Positions 1 to 13,289 of a DNA stretch of 64,000 nt are shown in pieces. Location: positions 1,994 to 65,993 of the forward strand of contig VXAY01001258.1 of the NCBI GenBank assembly GCA_013399855.1, in the 5' to 3' direction. This DNA comes from Oxyruncus cristatus (Eukaryota; Chordata; Aves; Passeriformes; Cotingidae). Under the pieces are notes generated by a model, which was not told the origin of the DNA, did not search any database, and saw only the letters and a program-made list of their open reading frames with translations. Each line of letters begins with the position of its first letter. Positions within the stretch are counted from its first letter, which is position 1. Made by a program: the position numbers and the translations under genes.

Positions 1-1797
1 CCCCCGATCTCTGGTATCTAACAAACCTGGAAGGACCTGGCAAGCACCTCTGTGTCTAAGAGACAATTCTTGGGATTCTGCCACCCCCCTAAAGGGTGAG
101 GCTGGGCAAGGGAAGGAGGGAAAATTACAGCTATTTTGGATAAGTCCTAGGGACTGAAGGCTGGGAGGAACACTGGGAGTTGGCCAAAGGAGCTCTTGCT
201 GAAGCAGCACCCATCATCTCTGGGCTGGCCAGGATCACCCAAGCACACCTAAGGAAGGAGCTGTACTCAGAGGCTGAACTGAGGGGAAAAACCACAGCAA
301 CTGGGCTTGTTTTTCTTGGTTTTTAGCAAAATGGATGAAAACCTGGCTTGGAACTCTACAGACATTGCCCTCCTATGGGATGTTTTCCTGACATTTCGGG
401 ACAGCCTCTCTCCTGTCAGACCTTAGTACTTGTAATTTAGGCCAATCTGCCACTGCTCAGGACTGTTTCTTTCCCCAGCACTCTCTCAAACAGCCCCCTC
501 TGCTTTGCCAGAGTGAAATGGTTTCTTTGGCACACTACAGCAAGCTGGGTGGAGATTTTTTGCACCCTCTCCCCAACTCTGCTATCTCCATCCCTACAGA
601 AACACGAGTTTCTAACGGAAGGTAAAATGTCAACACTCCATTTGTGACAATTCAACTTCAATTCCCACTGCCTGAAATCCAACTTTCCAGCACAATCACT
701 ATCAGCCAGTCCCTCCCTGCCTTTTATTTCCCCCCCCATTGAAACTCCTCACACCTTCACACCAGAGGAGTGTTTGTCCACACTGGGATGCAGCGAGCAT
801 CACATCCACGGCAGAGGCACGAGACGGAGGTCCTCGGAGAGACACTGCACAGCTGAAATTTGGGTGCAGGTGTGCCCCAGCCAAGTGGCATTTTCTGGGC
901 CATGGCACAAGTCACCAGGGAGTTTTCTGGTTTATAGAGATGGGAGTTCTAATGGAGAGAACATCCAGCACTGGGCAATCTGCATGGCTTTGCCATGTGC
1001 AGCCCCCAAAGCCACAACCAGAGCCCACAGCAAGAAACCAAGTCCTTTCTTTGCTCTGCAGCAGAGCTCCACAGGCTCCCCTAAACTCTTTAATATCCTT
1101 TTCCCCTCCCAACATTTCAAAAGCTCAGAGCCTCAGCCCAGCGCTGCTCAGGACTGTCCTGAGCTTTCCCCACTGTGGCTGCTTGGAGGAACAGGATGAG
1201 ACCAAGGTCTGCCAAATCCATGCTAAAAAACCCCACAAAGGATGAGACAGATCAGCAACACGGGGGGGGTTAAAATTATTATTCAAAGGAAGATGCTGCC
1301 CAGAAACATTTGATGACATGTCAAGCACATCAGGTTACTTATAATAATAAGCAGCAGGAACAAGAAACTGCTTTGGGCAAGGGCTGTCATCCTGCTATTG
1401 GTAAAAGCATCTTAAACCACGACTGTGATGATAACAGGACACTAATCACCCTTCTTCCTCGCTCAGGGAGACTGATGGGAGAAGTTTGCTGCTCCCACAG
1501 ACAATGTAATTGTGAGATTTGCTTTGCTTAACATAGTTAATACTCATAAAAGCCCACAGCACTCCAGGCTGTTTGCTAGAACAGCTGTGAAGATTTTTAT
1601 GGAGATATATTAGGGACATTCAGATGCTGGTTTGATGGGAGAGATAAGAAAAAATCATATAGGGTTTGTTGTCTGGGGGGAGTGATGGCCAATTTCACAT
1701 TCATACGGCTAAGTCCAGTTACTTGGGTGATGACCCGTGTTGTGCTGCTGACCTGCACCCCTGTCATGGACGGGACCCAGCGGTCACTCTCTCTCCA

Positions 1798-1817
1798 ACA
1801 CCATGAGCTCATGGTGT
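1798..1817. repeat. 20-bp perfect palindrome
   Basis: Half-site ACACCATGAG is followed directly by its reverse complement with no spacer. It is not low-complexity sequence and not part of a recognised repeat. Confidence 0.85.
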
Positions 1818-4100
1818 CCTGCTGATGCCAGGGAGTTGCTTGTGCTGAACACCAGTGCTCCCTCCCAGCTCCCAGCTGGGTTTTACTGAACTCAGTGGCT
1901 CTGCCTCTGGCGTTCAGCAGCTCTGAATTCAGCTTTGTGTGCACAAAGAAGCAGTAAAAGGAAATCAAATGTTAATCAAACAGCAAGAACAACTCACTTC
2001 AGGCCAACTGTGATATTCAGATTTGCCCTGGGGAGTGTCTGTCCCACACAAAGCTCATCACCTCCCCCAGGACTTCTCAGGGTGCAACCTCTGATTTCAG
2101 CACAAGTGGTAGTTTCCTCTCAGTTAAATATTTTCCACTGACAATCCTATGTCTCCTGCCACTCCTTTGAGAGCCTCCCCATCCCTTTAGGAGATACTAA
2201 AGCTGACTCCAAGAGAATTCAGCTGATTCAGTCAATGGATAACATCAAGGAGAGAGGTGTTGATGGCTATGCTTATCTGCCTGGTTTATATAGCTGTATT
2301 CAGCCAGCCATCCCTCAGGCTCCCACATGGTGTGCCCCACAATTAAAATTGCAAGGGATAAGCAGAAAACAGTGGTGTATCCACAGTATCTAGGAATGGA
2401 TACATCCTGAAAACATCCTCATGGATGCTCACTCAGCTCAATGACTTTGCTTTTGGAGCTTTACCACAAATGCAGTTGAACTAGATGAGATGTTTCTAGT
2501 GAGCATGGCCAAGTGTCTTCCCAGGGGGAAAGTGGATTTTTCTCTCCATCTCTCCACAAAACAGGCACAGTCTTCACCATGACCATCCCACACCACAAGC
2601 CATGTGGTCTCCAGCACTAGTGTCCACTGCTCCTAGCATCACTCAGCTGAAACAACCCTTCACAAAGCGAGGATCTCACCCAGAACCTGCAGGAGGATGC
2701 TCATGGATTCCCAAGAGGAACAGGGGAAAACCACAGCAGAAATACAAGTGATCCCCAGGCTCCATCACAGAGGTAAGAAATGGCTGGTTGCCTGGACTTT
2801 GGGACTTTTTCCATGTCCACACTGAACTCTGTGCTCAGGAGGGAAGAAAAACCTTGTTTTTAATGATGGCCCTCATTTCTGGAAGTTAACATGGCTCCTC
2901 CCTGCTGATCCTGCAGGATCTTCTCAAATGTTCCTTCAGCTCTATCACCCTTATCTATGTGATCACTTCAGATTGCAAGAAAAGGGCTCAATTTGTGGCT
3001 TCAATTAACAAGTCAGGGAGGGAAGAAGTCTTGTTTTCACTGCCTGGTATGGAGAATGCCAGCCCCCCTCTTCTTGGCGGGAGGAGAAGGCAGCAGGCAA
3101 AGCCGGAGGTGAGACATAAAGAAATCAGCCAGTGATGCTGAGCTGTGCCTTGCTGCAAATTAAATTTGGCGATACTCTGCACGGGCAGCTGAAAACCCCA
3201 CCCGAAAATAACAACCCTGGAGCTTTACTGTGTTAGAGAGAGGCTGAAGCGAAGATCCTGGCTCAGACTAAAGCTTGAGGTTGTATCAGAAACGGGGTTG
3301 CCACGGCCATGGCGTGTGGAGGGGTGAGTTCACACCTGGCCAAGCCTGGCTCTGATTCTGTCTGTGGTTGATCATTTCCTGGAGGTGGCAGGGGGGCAGG
3401 CAGTGCACTGTGGCTCTGCCTCCTCCCTGCTCCTGGAGGTGATGTCCATGTCCTCCGGGCCATGGAATGGACACCTATTTATCCTGCACATTCCCAGTAC
3501 AAACACCAGGTGAAAATACCCCTTGGCCTCCTAAATCCATCGTCACCCAACCATCCAACCTGCTCAGGGGCTCCTGCAGAGCGGAAATGGGACTGTTTCA
3601 GGTCAGTGTCCCCATCCTGATCGACATCCAGCCTGGAAGCCCCTTTCCAGCCCGCTCACCCTCTCCAGCAGCAGATGAGCTCTCCTAAGATGCAGAGGCT
3701 GCATCAATGCCTCAGCCATCACCCCAGTCAGATCCAGATGCTGCCAGGAGGGCAGCAATGTCTCCATCTGGCAGGGGAGTGGCTCCATGGGCTGGGGGCA
3801 AGAGCGGGGAGGAAGGCAAAGCAGTGCTGTATTTCTGGCAACCGGACAATGAGTGAGAGGGTGCCGGGGTGAAATTGCTGTGGATTTTGTCCCATCCTCC
3901 CCCATGAGGAGAAAAAGCAAGGCAAGCACGGAAAGCTTTGGGGAGGAGGTGTGAGCAAGCACAGGGCTCGTGGTGGCTCCCCTTGGCCCCTCTGGCATTC
4001 ATAAGCTCAGGAATTGCTCTGTTCCCTTTTTTTTTGGTTGCTGTTGATACTTTAAAATCCCCCAAGAAAGCCTTACACGGACGTGAGATACGTAGTGGGG

Positions 4101-4129
4101 TATGTGTGTGTGTGCATGTATACACACAA
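4101..4129 (+). repeat. TG/CA microsatellite
   Basis: TATGTGTGTGTGTGCATG followed by TATACACACA. The two halves are partly complementary and could fold. Confidence 0.75.
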
Positions 4130-4473
4130 GCAAAGCCAGGGAAGCTTGTACGTAGATACAAGGAAACACACCTCATATCTACATTTTCCACAGCCTTTTT
4201 TTGCCCTGTCATTCATTTGCTTTCAGCCTGTGTTTCCTGGAAGGACAGGAGGTTTGTGCAAGCTCTCCCACCACCTCTCAGCTTGCTCCAGTCTCCACCA
4301 GCAGGGAGAGTGCAAATAGCTCCCAGCAAGGTGGGTGTGTCACCCCTGCCCCCTCTGCTGGAAGGAACCGGACCATGCAAACATGCCAGCATGGAGCAAG
4401 TGATGCTTCTGCGGCCAGGCCACATTCTGCCTGGGATGTTTCCACTTCTAAGCAGAGGATCCCATGACCACAC

Positions 4474-4770
4474 TATCAGAATGGTTTGGGTTGGAAGGGA
4501 CCTTAAAGATCATCTCATTCCAACCCCTGCCATGGGCAGGGACACCTTCTGCTAGCCCACGTTGCTCCAAGCCTCATCCAACCTGGCCTTGCACACTTCC
4601 AGGGATGGGGCAGCCACAGCTTCCCTGGGCGACCTATGCCAGGGCCTTCCCACCCTCACAGGGAAGACTTTCTTCCTAATACCCCATCTAACCCTGCCCT
4701 GTCAGTTTAAAAACTCCCCCCCTTGTCCTGTCACTCCATGGCTCCCAGCCGTGGTAACAAGTGTCTCCTC
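4474..4770 (-). mobile_element. CR1 LINE 3' fragment
   Basis: Reads on the plus strand as the reverse complement of the CR1 3' end: AATGGTTTGGGTTGGAAGGG, then GGGACCTTAAAGATCATCTC, CATGGGCAGGGACACCTTC and CTTCCAGGGATGGGGCAGCC. The 3' terminus is therefore at the left edge and the element is 5'-truncated. It continues through TTCCTAATACC and CCCCTTGTCCTGTCACT. No reverse transcriptase frame remains. Confidence 0.95.
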
Positions 4771-5196
4771 CTTGAGGGTAACCCCAAGGTGGAAGGTTCA
4801 TTCTTCCTTTGCCATCTTGTCCAGCCCCCATGGATAGATGGCATCTCCAATAAATGCCCCCATTTTCACTCTGTTCTCTAAAATGTTGCAAAATGAGGTC
4901 CTTTTCTTTTTTTTACCTGTGGACAAACCCCACTGGCTCTGGCTGAAAGCTTCTGCAGTCTTCTGGTGGTACCTTCTAGAGACCCAGAAGCTTTCAATCC
5001 TGTGGACCGCTGCCCCCAAGAATTAACCTCCTCTGAAGCTTATCTGCAGCTCTTTTCCATCAATCCTGCATATTTCACCAAGATGATGCTAACAGCTCTT
5101 CTCAAGTACTGCCTATTTACAGGAGAGATTTTTCCAGCCATAATTCACATTACTGGGTGCCTGAAGATGCCTAGAAGTTATTTAATCTCTGCATTA

Positions 5197-5212
5197 AATA
5201 TATATATATATC
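5197..5212 (+). repeat. (TA)n microsatellite
   Basis: Short run of seven to eight TA units followed by TCTGCAG. Confidence 0.75.
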
Positions 5213-6029
5213 TGCAGTATCCTTGTCCAAATTGTTTCCAAGCTGCTCACTCTAAGTGAGCCCTACATCACTAGAAGGACTGCATTAAAGAAGGCCAGAG
5301 GGAGGTGAAAAGCTCAGTTCAGGGCAAAGGGAGCTTTCCACTGATTTAGCCAGAGATGCAGCCAGCACAACAAAGGTTAAACACTCCAGCAGCTCCCAGC
5401 CAGCCCAGTGGGACAGGGAACTCCTGGTGGCCCCACATGCCCTCCTGGTTCTCCCCATGCAGAAATGTTCACATCAACCAGGCTTTGCTCAGACAATCCC
5501 AAGCCTACACTGCCTTGGAGTCTAATGAATGCAGGGGACCCACTGGAGCTTCCTAAATTATGGCCTGGCACCCAGTGACACAGACTGATTTAATCCTCAC
5601 TGCTCTGCACCGCAGTCAGAAAATTACTGATGGCTCGTTATCCGTCTTAATCAGGAGCAGCAAACAAATGAGGGACAGGGACACATCCAGAAGGGAATGC
5701 ACCACATTACTCCTCCTTATTGATAGCCCAGTTACTTAATTTGATGTGGAGACATAACTTCAGGCATCACTAACTACTGGAGCAGGGATGTTTTGGTGCA
5801 GGGAAGATCTATGGGTGCAATTTAAAGGCAGTCTGTCGGGGAGCAGTGACGTCCAGCACCGACACAGATCTGAGCTGTGTGGACAGGCTGGAGACCATCA
5901 CTCACCCAGAGAACAAAGAGCAGCCCTTCCACAGCTCCAAAGCACCAGCTGGAAACTACAGCCCCACTGCACTCTTCATCTCCTGGGCTCGTGGGTTAAG
6001 CAGGACAACAGGACCAAGCCCAAGGCTGA

Positions 6030-6150
6030 GCACAGAATCACAGACTGGTCTGGCTTGGAAGGGACCTTAAAGGTCCCTCCCATCGGCAGGGACACCTTCC
6101 ACTAGCCCAGGTTGCTCCAAGCCCCGTCCAACCTGGCCCTGGACACTTCT
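6030..6150 (-). mobile_element. CR1 LINE short 3' fragment
   Basis: Begins CACAGAATCACAGACTGGTC and continues GGAAGGGACCTTAAAGGTCC and GGCAGGGACACCTTCCACTA, then GCCCCGTCCAACCTGGCCCT. It is a diverged, truncated CR1 tail in minus orientation, with a small deletion where CATCTCATTCCAACC is expected. Confidence 0.9.
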
Positions 6151-9100
6151 GCATACTTGAACTGGACCCATGGCCACCAAAGTCACAGAGGAGCCAAAGC
6201 AGGATCGGCTCCCAGACAGCAGCAGAACAACTCCCAAGGCTCCAGACCCTGCTGTACATAAAGGGCTTTCCCTGCTTCTTGTAATACAAAATGCAGGTTG
6301 GCATTTTCGAAGTCTCCTATGGGATTTGCACACCAAATTCCTCTTCATTTTAAAAGGATCTGTGTGTGCAAATACCTTGATCAGCACAAAAGAGCTTAGC
6401 TCATGGTAAAAAAAACCTGCATAGGCAATGGGCTCAGCATTGCCCAGGCAGGAACTGTGCATCCAAAAACAGCTTTTTGGAATCAGATTTTTACTGTGTA
6501 CACTCAGGGCTGGAGAAGCCAGCAGTAGCCATCTATTAAGGGAGAAATGCATTTCAACATTTACCTGAGCAAACAAACAGGATTAGCTCTTAAAAATTTC
6601 TTTGCAGGCAGCATAAAGCTTTGGGAAAATACCACAGATTTTTTTAAAAATACAGGTATCTTGTAATTGTGGGCAATGAAAGCTACTCTGAGGTCATTGT
6701 AACCCTTCAGGTAAGTAATAGCCTTTTAAAAAGTTGTCTAAGTAGATATTTCCCAAAATGAGCTCCAACTGTGCTGAAGGTGCATTAATTTTTTTAATGG
6801 TTCAAACACAGCAAATAAGGTGAGGTGGGTTTGTTTGTTTTTTGGGGTTTTTTTTGGGGGGGAGCTTGTATCAAATAGATTAATTTAAAAGAAATCAATT
6901 AATAAAACTACCATTAAACTACTGCATCATCAAACAATGTTACCAGTAGAATCAAAGGCCAAAGGGAAGAAAGGCTAGACCTCCCAGAGACTAAACCTTT
7001 AAGTGAAGAAAATGTATTTTATGTATATAAAACACACTGTTGTGCCTTTGCCTCACCAGCTCCCAGGAGCAGCTGTGGAACAACATGGCTCGGTCCAGGT
7101 GATTGTGCCCTTAGAGCCAGGCTTTCCCATGTCACCCCAGAAAGGAATTGGGATGCAGAGCAGAAACCTGGCCAGGGACCTGTCTGGATGTTCACCCTGC
7201 CCACTACAATGGGTTTGGGGCAGCTTCCAAGGCACTGTTAGGGAGCAGAAGCTCCAGCAGGCAGCCACAGGTCTCTGTCCACGCAGCTGTGGGAGGAAAC
7301 CCTTACCTAGGGAAGCAAGTGCCAAAACAGCCCCTGGCTGCGGAAGTGCCAAGTCTTTGCTCCCTGCCTGGGCATCTCCATTCAAAGGTGAAGGTTAACA
7401 ACAAAAGAATAACAACCAGGGCTTTTTCTCCGGGTCTTTTGAGCTTTTAGCCAACTTATTCGCCTCTTGGTTGAGCTCCATGTGAAAATATAATGATTTT
7501 TATGGCCCATTTTAACATTTTTATGTCTTTTTTTCTTCACAAAAAAAATCCCACATTTGGTGTAAGAATTAAAACAGTATTTCATGCTTAACTGCAATCA
7601 CAGATGATGTATGGAAGGGAGCTGGCTGCACATCAACTCATATAAAGCCAGAATTGAATCTAACTTGGTCACTACAGCTGTGCATGATGTTTTATGGGGT
7701 GGGTTTTTTTTCAGATCAGTCATAAATGAAGTGGAAATTGTGACTGTGCTCGTTTTGTATAAAACAGGAGGAAAAAAAATGTGTGGGAGAACCAGGATTG
7801 CTACACATTTATCTGGGTTGTTCATGTAGATGTGGAGTCTCCAGTGCCAGATGACAGAGCTGCAGCAGCAGTGGCTGTGCCACGAGGCAGCTTCTGCACA
7901 AACCCCCTGCCCAGGGCAACAAGGAAAACCACATGATCAGGATGAACCTCCAGCTCCTGTCTGAAAAGCAGCTCCATCACAACCTGGATCACCATGGGAT
8001 CGCTGTGGGATAAATGGGACACTTTGAGGGCATCAGCATGGGCCCACTTCTGTTTTCCACCTGGTGACAGATCTTTCTGATGAAGGTGTTGAGTGTGGGA
8101 TTATGTTAGAAATGGGACTTGAAAGCAAAGATCAAACTTTAGATGTAAGGAAAGAGCTGCTGTGGAAACCATTTCTTTCTGCTCTCAGCTCGTGTTTGAG
8201 TTGTTGGATCTTCTGCTGCTGATTTTGAGCAGAACCCAATTTACACACTTTGTGTAACACAGCAAACTCATCTCCTGCTGTCTTCACCACCATTCCCACC
8301 CCTCTGGCCTCCATGATGATGGACACAGAAATGATGGCCATGGGGGGTAAGATCCAAGTAAAAGGTGAATTTAATGAACATGTAGATGTATAACAACTAA
8401 AAGCCTGTCAGTCACCAAAGGTTCCCCTTCCAGTCAAAGTATGGATGTTCTGGAGGGCATTTAACAGAGCCCAGTGGCATCAGCCTTTGGATTTGCCTGG
8501 TATTCATCCCTATAAATTCAGGTTGGGCTCCAGTGGCAGAGCTCCCACTTTAAGCAAATCCATACAAATGACTGATTACCCATAGAAAGGGAATAACCAC
8601 AATGGCAGAAACATTATTCCTTAATTTGTCTGGGGAATTTAATTACCTGCCTGTAGCATGGAAAAAGAAAATCAGGAAAACATCTCCCCTCCAACCCCAC
8701 CCCAAGCAATTAATAAGCCTGGTGTTAGAGAGACAAGACATGGCACTACTGTGCCAAAATCTGCAGCTCCTGAGGAAACAGGAGGATGAGGAGGAGGGGA
8801 TGGAAGGGGCAGGGCAGGATGGCTGGATGGATCTTGAGGACACACACGGGGAGAGCAAAGCACTGCAAGGACGGGCACACCCTGATCTGACAGATGAGAC
8901 AAGCAGAGCTTGGTGCTTCTGGAATAAACAGGCTCCTAAACCCTTCTGCTGGGACCTGCCCTGATTTCTTCAGCAGCTGCAGAAGCAGCTTTAAGCCATG
9001 TTTTGTCCCCAGATCTTGCTCTTCCCATTATGCTACCTGTGTTTAATGGTATCCATGGCATTTCCACGGTGCTTCCTAATGAGAAGGCAAAGAGTGGGGT

Positions 9101-11509
9101 TGCTAACAGAAATAAAATGAGCTGTGCTGGTTTTGCATGTGAATAGTTGTATTTAACAAAATCATCCAATGGAAAAGGACTGTCCTTTCCTTTGCCAGTA
9201 ATCCTGGGTATCACCACAAAAGGCATAACCACAATGTACGTGGGTTTTTGCACTCAAGCAGATGCCATGTGATACTACATGTGTGATATGTGGGGACAGG
9301 ACAGTTCCTCTGCTCTGTCAAGCAGCAGCCAGGAGTGATGAAAAGCTGGGATGTAGGTGGCTCTGCAGCCCTCCCCCCATAACTTTCAGAAAGCTTTGCT
9401 ACCCCTCATTCTGCCAGTCTGGTTTTATTATTTCATTATTGGATAAAACCATTACTCGCCCTCTGGTCTCAGTGGCACCACGGTACCCAAACAGCTCAGA
9501 ACAGGAGCCCGTTATCCCCACAGCATTCCAGTGGGACAGCAGAGTGCACAGGGGAAACAGGCATGGACACAGTGCCCTGCTTGAGGGGAATGGGCATTAC
9601 TAAAAACAAACCCAGAAGACAACTATTTTTAACAAAACCTGCAGCAACATGAAAGTCTGCAGCTGCAAATTGAGTTCTCAAGTGTGATGGGAATTGGTTC
9701 AGACCTTCCTGGCAGGGGGAGGGAACTGTGGGACAGAGCAGCTAAGTGATGGACAGCGACTTCCAAACTAAATTCTCCATTTCTGAGTGCTTCCACACTC
9801 TTCAGCAAGTATTCCCTGCCTTGTTTTTTATGCATTCATTTTGTCCTTTAGGAATTTTTTTTCAAAGCCAGAAGGGGATTTAGACATTCGAACAGCTACT
9901 GACCTGATGTGAGTTAATGATTTTATAAAACACCTAAAAAATGCTTTACTTCAAAAGATTGATGTTTCCTATTGTATTTTTTCAATGGCAATTAATTACT
10001 TAATTCATTAGCAATGTAACACAAGAATGGTCTTTGAAAATCTGCTTTGTGTAGATGCCTTTAATTATGGATAATTAAATACTGTGGAAGGACCTGATTA
10101 TACCTCTGAGCATTTTCTAATCTGGAAAATGAAACACACTCCTGAACACATATAATACCAGCTGAGCTCAACAGCCACACAGAGTAAAAAAAAAAGATGG
10201 AAAAATAAGCACCCCAAAACCAGACCACCCCAAACTCCATGCCTAAAAGAGGGTGTGAGTTCCTGGGGAGCACACCCTGACGGGGTTGTACCAGTCTCTG
10301 CCTCACTGGGACACAAGCAGAAGCCCAAGCACGCCCAGCGTGGAGCCGCTGCAGCCAGAGAGCAAAGAGGGTCCCAGGGTCCCTGGGTGTTAACACCTGC
10401 TAAAGTTGGGAACAGATTTCCAGATGGTCCTTTGTACATACGGCAGCAATAGCCAAAACTGCTAAAAAGAGCAAAGCGCTCTCCGAATGTAATCACGGCT
10501 GACCTTGCGAGATGAAAATTTGCCATGGCAGAAGTTACTCTGTAAGTTTGGCTTCATGTTCCTTCCCCTTGCTTTTTTTTGCCCCTCCTTCTCCTCTTTA
10601 CTCCTCCACAGTGATGGCAGTGAGGAAGTCAGCATCCAGAGGGCTGCAGCAACCAGCGCTGTTGCCCCAGAGTTTTAATTGCAGAAGAAGGCCAGGGAAA
10701 CGTTTGTTTTGAAGACAGCCTTCCAGACACATCCTCTCCCTACCACGGCCAAGATCCTGCAGCAGGGCCCAGGGAGGTTTATTTTTGGCTCGGGGGAAGG
10801 AGGGGCACTGATGTCTAAACAAAGCTGATTTGTTCTGTCACACCATGCAGGCATCTCGCTGTGACTGCCTCCCCTTCCTCCCCCAGCGTCCTACCGATAC
10901 CACAGCCCATCCCTCCTGCATCCCTGCCACTCCTGCGCCCTCTGCAGCCAGCTGCCCTCTGCCTCTGCAAACCCACTGATTAGGAGCCTTAAGAGATAAA
11001 ACGAGCCCGGGGGCTTTTCAGTGCCAGCAGCCAGCCCCACTTGCTGGCAGGGATCTGCCTTTGCCTCAGGGCAGCAAAACCCAAGTCCCTTTTGCCCCAC
11101 ACGTTATCAGCCGAGCACAGGGGTGAGAATGGGGCCATTCAGCACCGTATCACAAGAAGTGAGACTAATCCTTCTGGAGAGCCCAGGCCAGGGCTGGGTA
11201 AACCTCCCACGGGTGCTTCCAAGAGAAAAACAGCATCTATTTATCCCCATTGCATCCTTCCTCATGACGTGATTGCCAAACCCAGTGAACTCTTGTCTTT
11301 ATCTGAGATATTTCTCAGCTGGAAAATTTTGGGGGAAAAAATTAGTATGGGTCTTGTGAAACCTTAGGGGCAGGATGACATTGAGGGGGACAAATAAATG
11401 CGGAGTGTTCACTCTGGCACTGATTGAAGTGGAGACACAAAAAGAAGGAAAACGTCACCCTTAAAACAGGCTTCCTCTCTGCCTTAAAGAAGTGGAAGTA
11501 GCAGCTGCG

Positions 11510-11608
11510 ACATTGGCATCCCTGCCCACGGTAGGGGCTTGGAACGAGATGAACTTTAAGGTCCCTTCCAACCCAAATCATTCTGTGGTTGTTCTGTGAT
11601 GATTTGTG
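11510..11608 (+). mobile_element. CR1 LINE short 3' fragment, plus orientation
   Basis: GGCATCCCTGCCCACGGTAG, then TTTAAGGTCCCTTCCAACCC and the terminal octamer-like ATTCTGTG, GTTCTGTG. This is the only CR1 fragment here in plus orientation. About 100 bases remain. Confidence 0.88.
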
Positions 11609-12072
11609 GGTGCTGGTGTCCAAATGTGGGGGGGTGTTCTGCCCCAGAGATCCCCTCCTGGGGTGCACAGCCAAAATTCTGCACAGCAGCAGCTGATTTC
11701 AGCAGAGAAATGTAGAAACTCAGCAACTGTGGCGTGAAATGCACGACCAGAGCCTGTAGCACATCGGACAAGATCGTGGCACGTGGGGCCTTTTTATCAG
11801 TAGCCCTACCCCAGGCAGCCAGAGAGGCTCCCTCCTAGTGGCAAGAGGTGATAAACTCACTGCCAGCCCGTCCTTCACCAAGAGGGTACCCCTCCCAATG
11901 GGACAGCAGCGGGGTAATGCTGACAGACAGGGTCTAGCAGGGCCCCCACAGACAGCAGTAGCACCTTATTAAAAGGTGCTGTTACCAAAAGGACATTAGA
12001 AGGTGCCATGCCTGCAAGCACCACCAAACCTTCACCTTACCAGCTGGGAAAGTCTTTGACATAATGAGCTGA

Positions 12073-12102
12073 TGTGGGGGATTTTATTTAATTTCCCCCA
12101 CA
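12073..12102. repeat. Inverted repeat, 9-bp arms, 12-base AT loop
   Basis: TGTGGGGGA and TCCCCCACA flank an AT-only 12-base loop. A second small hairpin, AGCACCTT-ATTAA-AAGGTGCT, lies about 115 bases to the left. Confidence 0.75.
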
Positions 12103-13289
12103 CACAGATTAGTGGAAAACAGAAAGTCAATAATCTGTAGCCCTGTTGCTGACCCCCAGGCCATGACCTGCCTATGAATGCACACAGTGATGGAGCACCA
12201 TTGGGTTGGCCCCACCATGGAGCTGATATTCAACCATACCATGCAATCCCTGGTTTACTGCAGACTTCCCTGTGCCGACATTTCCTGTCCCAGAGCCTAG
12301 AAAGCCCAAACCTCAGCTGGGAGGACAAAACACACCCATCTCCTTTATGTACCTTGAGCATCACCTTCACACCTGACAAATTCTGTTCCAGCAAGGATTC
12401 ACACGTGGCTTTGGAACCCCGGTGCTGGGAGAGCCCAGCCCATGTGGCACATGTTGTCCCAGCCACATGGTGATGCCCATCAGCATCCCACATGAGCCTG
12501 GTCAGCGCAGACACTGCCACTGCTCCCAGGTAGCTGGTGGGATCCTCCCATCTCCTCCCTGGCTACAGGACAGAGGCAGCACTTTAACCCACAGTTGGGA
12601 GAGGAGTTTCTTGCTTGATCATACATGAAGCCGAGGAGGGAGAGTGCAGACAGCGCTTCCCTGAGACAGAGCAAACATAAAGAGAGAAGGGCAGTGCCAA
12701 CTGCAAAAACCACCATGCATACAACAGGAGTAAGAAGAGTTCTGGTTTCTTGCTGGGGGCTTGTAATTCCTTCTTTGGAAGCCATTCCCCTTCCATCAGT
12801 ACTCCTTTAGATACAAGTTGGGCTAAATCTGTAAGAAAAGTAATCACCTTTATTTCATGGGTTGACCCAACTGGGAAACCCAAACGACCACTTGGGTAGA
12901 GTGTCAAATCCATGTGAAACTCTTCAAGAAGGGTCTTATACGGGCACGGAACTGGCCCTGGCTTTTTTTGCATGTAAAAACTTCACTGTCGAGCTGTTCG
13001 GACAAATGGGACAAATCCTGGGCTGCTGCCAAAGCACTATGTTTCCCTGGGAGCAGGGCAGCCAGGCCAGTTTACACCAGCATCAGGAACGCGATCACAG
13101 TGTATCTGCTCTCTAGAGGGACACGAATTTAGCCAAGAGAAAAATGTGGGTTTGTGTGCAAAACATAGCAAATATACCTACCTGTTACTACCGTAGGCAG
13201 GTTTTCATTTTTAATCACAGTTTTCCAAGTCCTTAATAATTATAGTTTGACGTTTCCTACAATACATTTCATTTTTGTTTGACACAGCT

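Noticed and set aside
3938..4555. 205-codon plus-strand open frame
   Set aside because: Crosses a TG microsatellite and ends inside the CR1 fragment; overlapping long frames on both strands and no domain or homology indicate chance.
12584..12973. 129-codon minus-strand frame, considered as a retroviral remnant
   Set aside because: No convincing gag, pol or env motif, no neighbouring LTRs and no polypurine tract or primer site; similarity was too weak to state.
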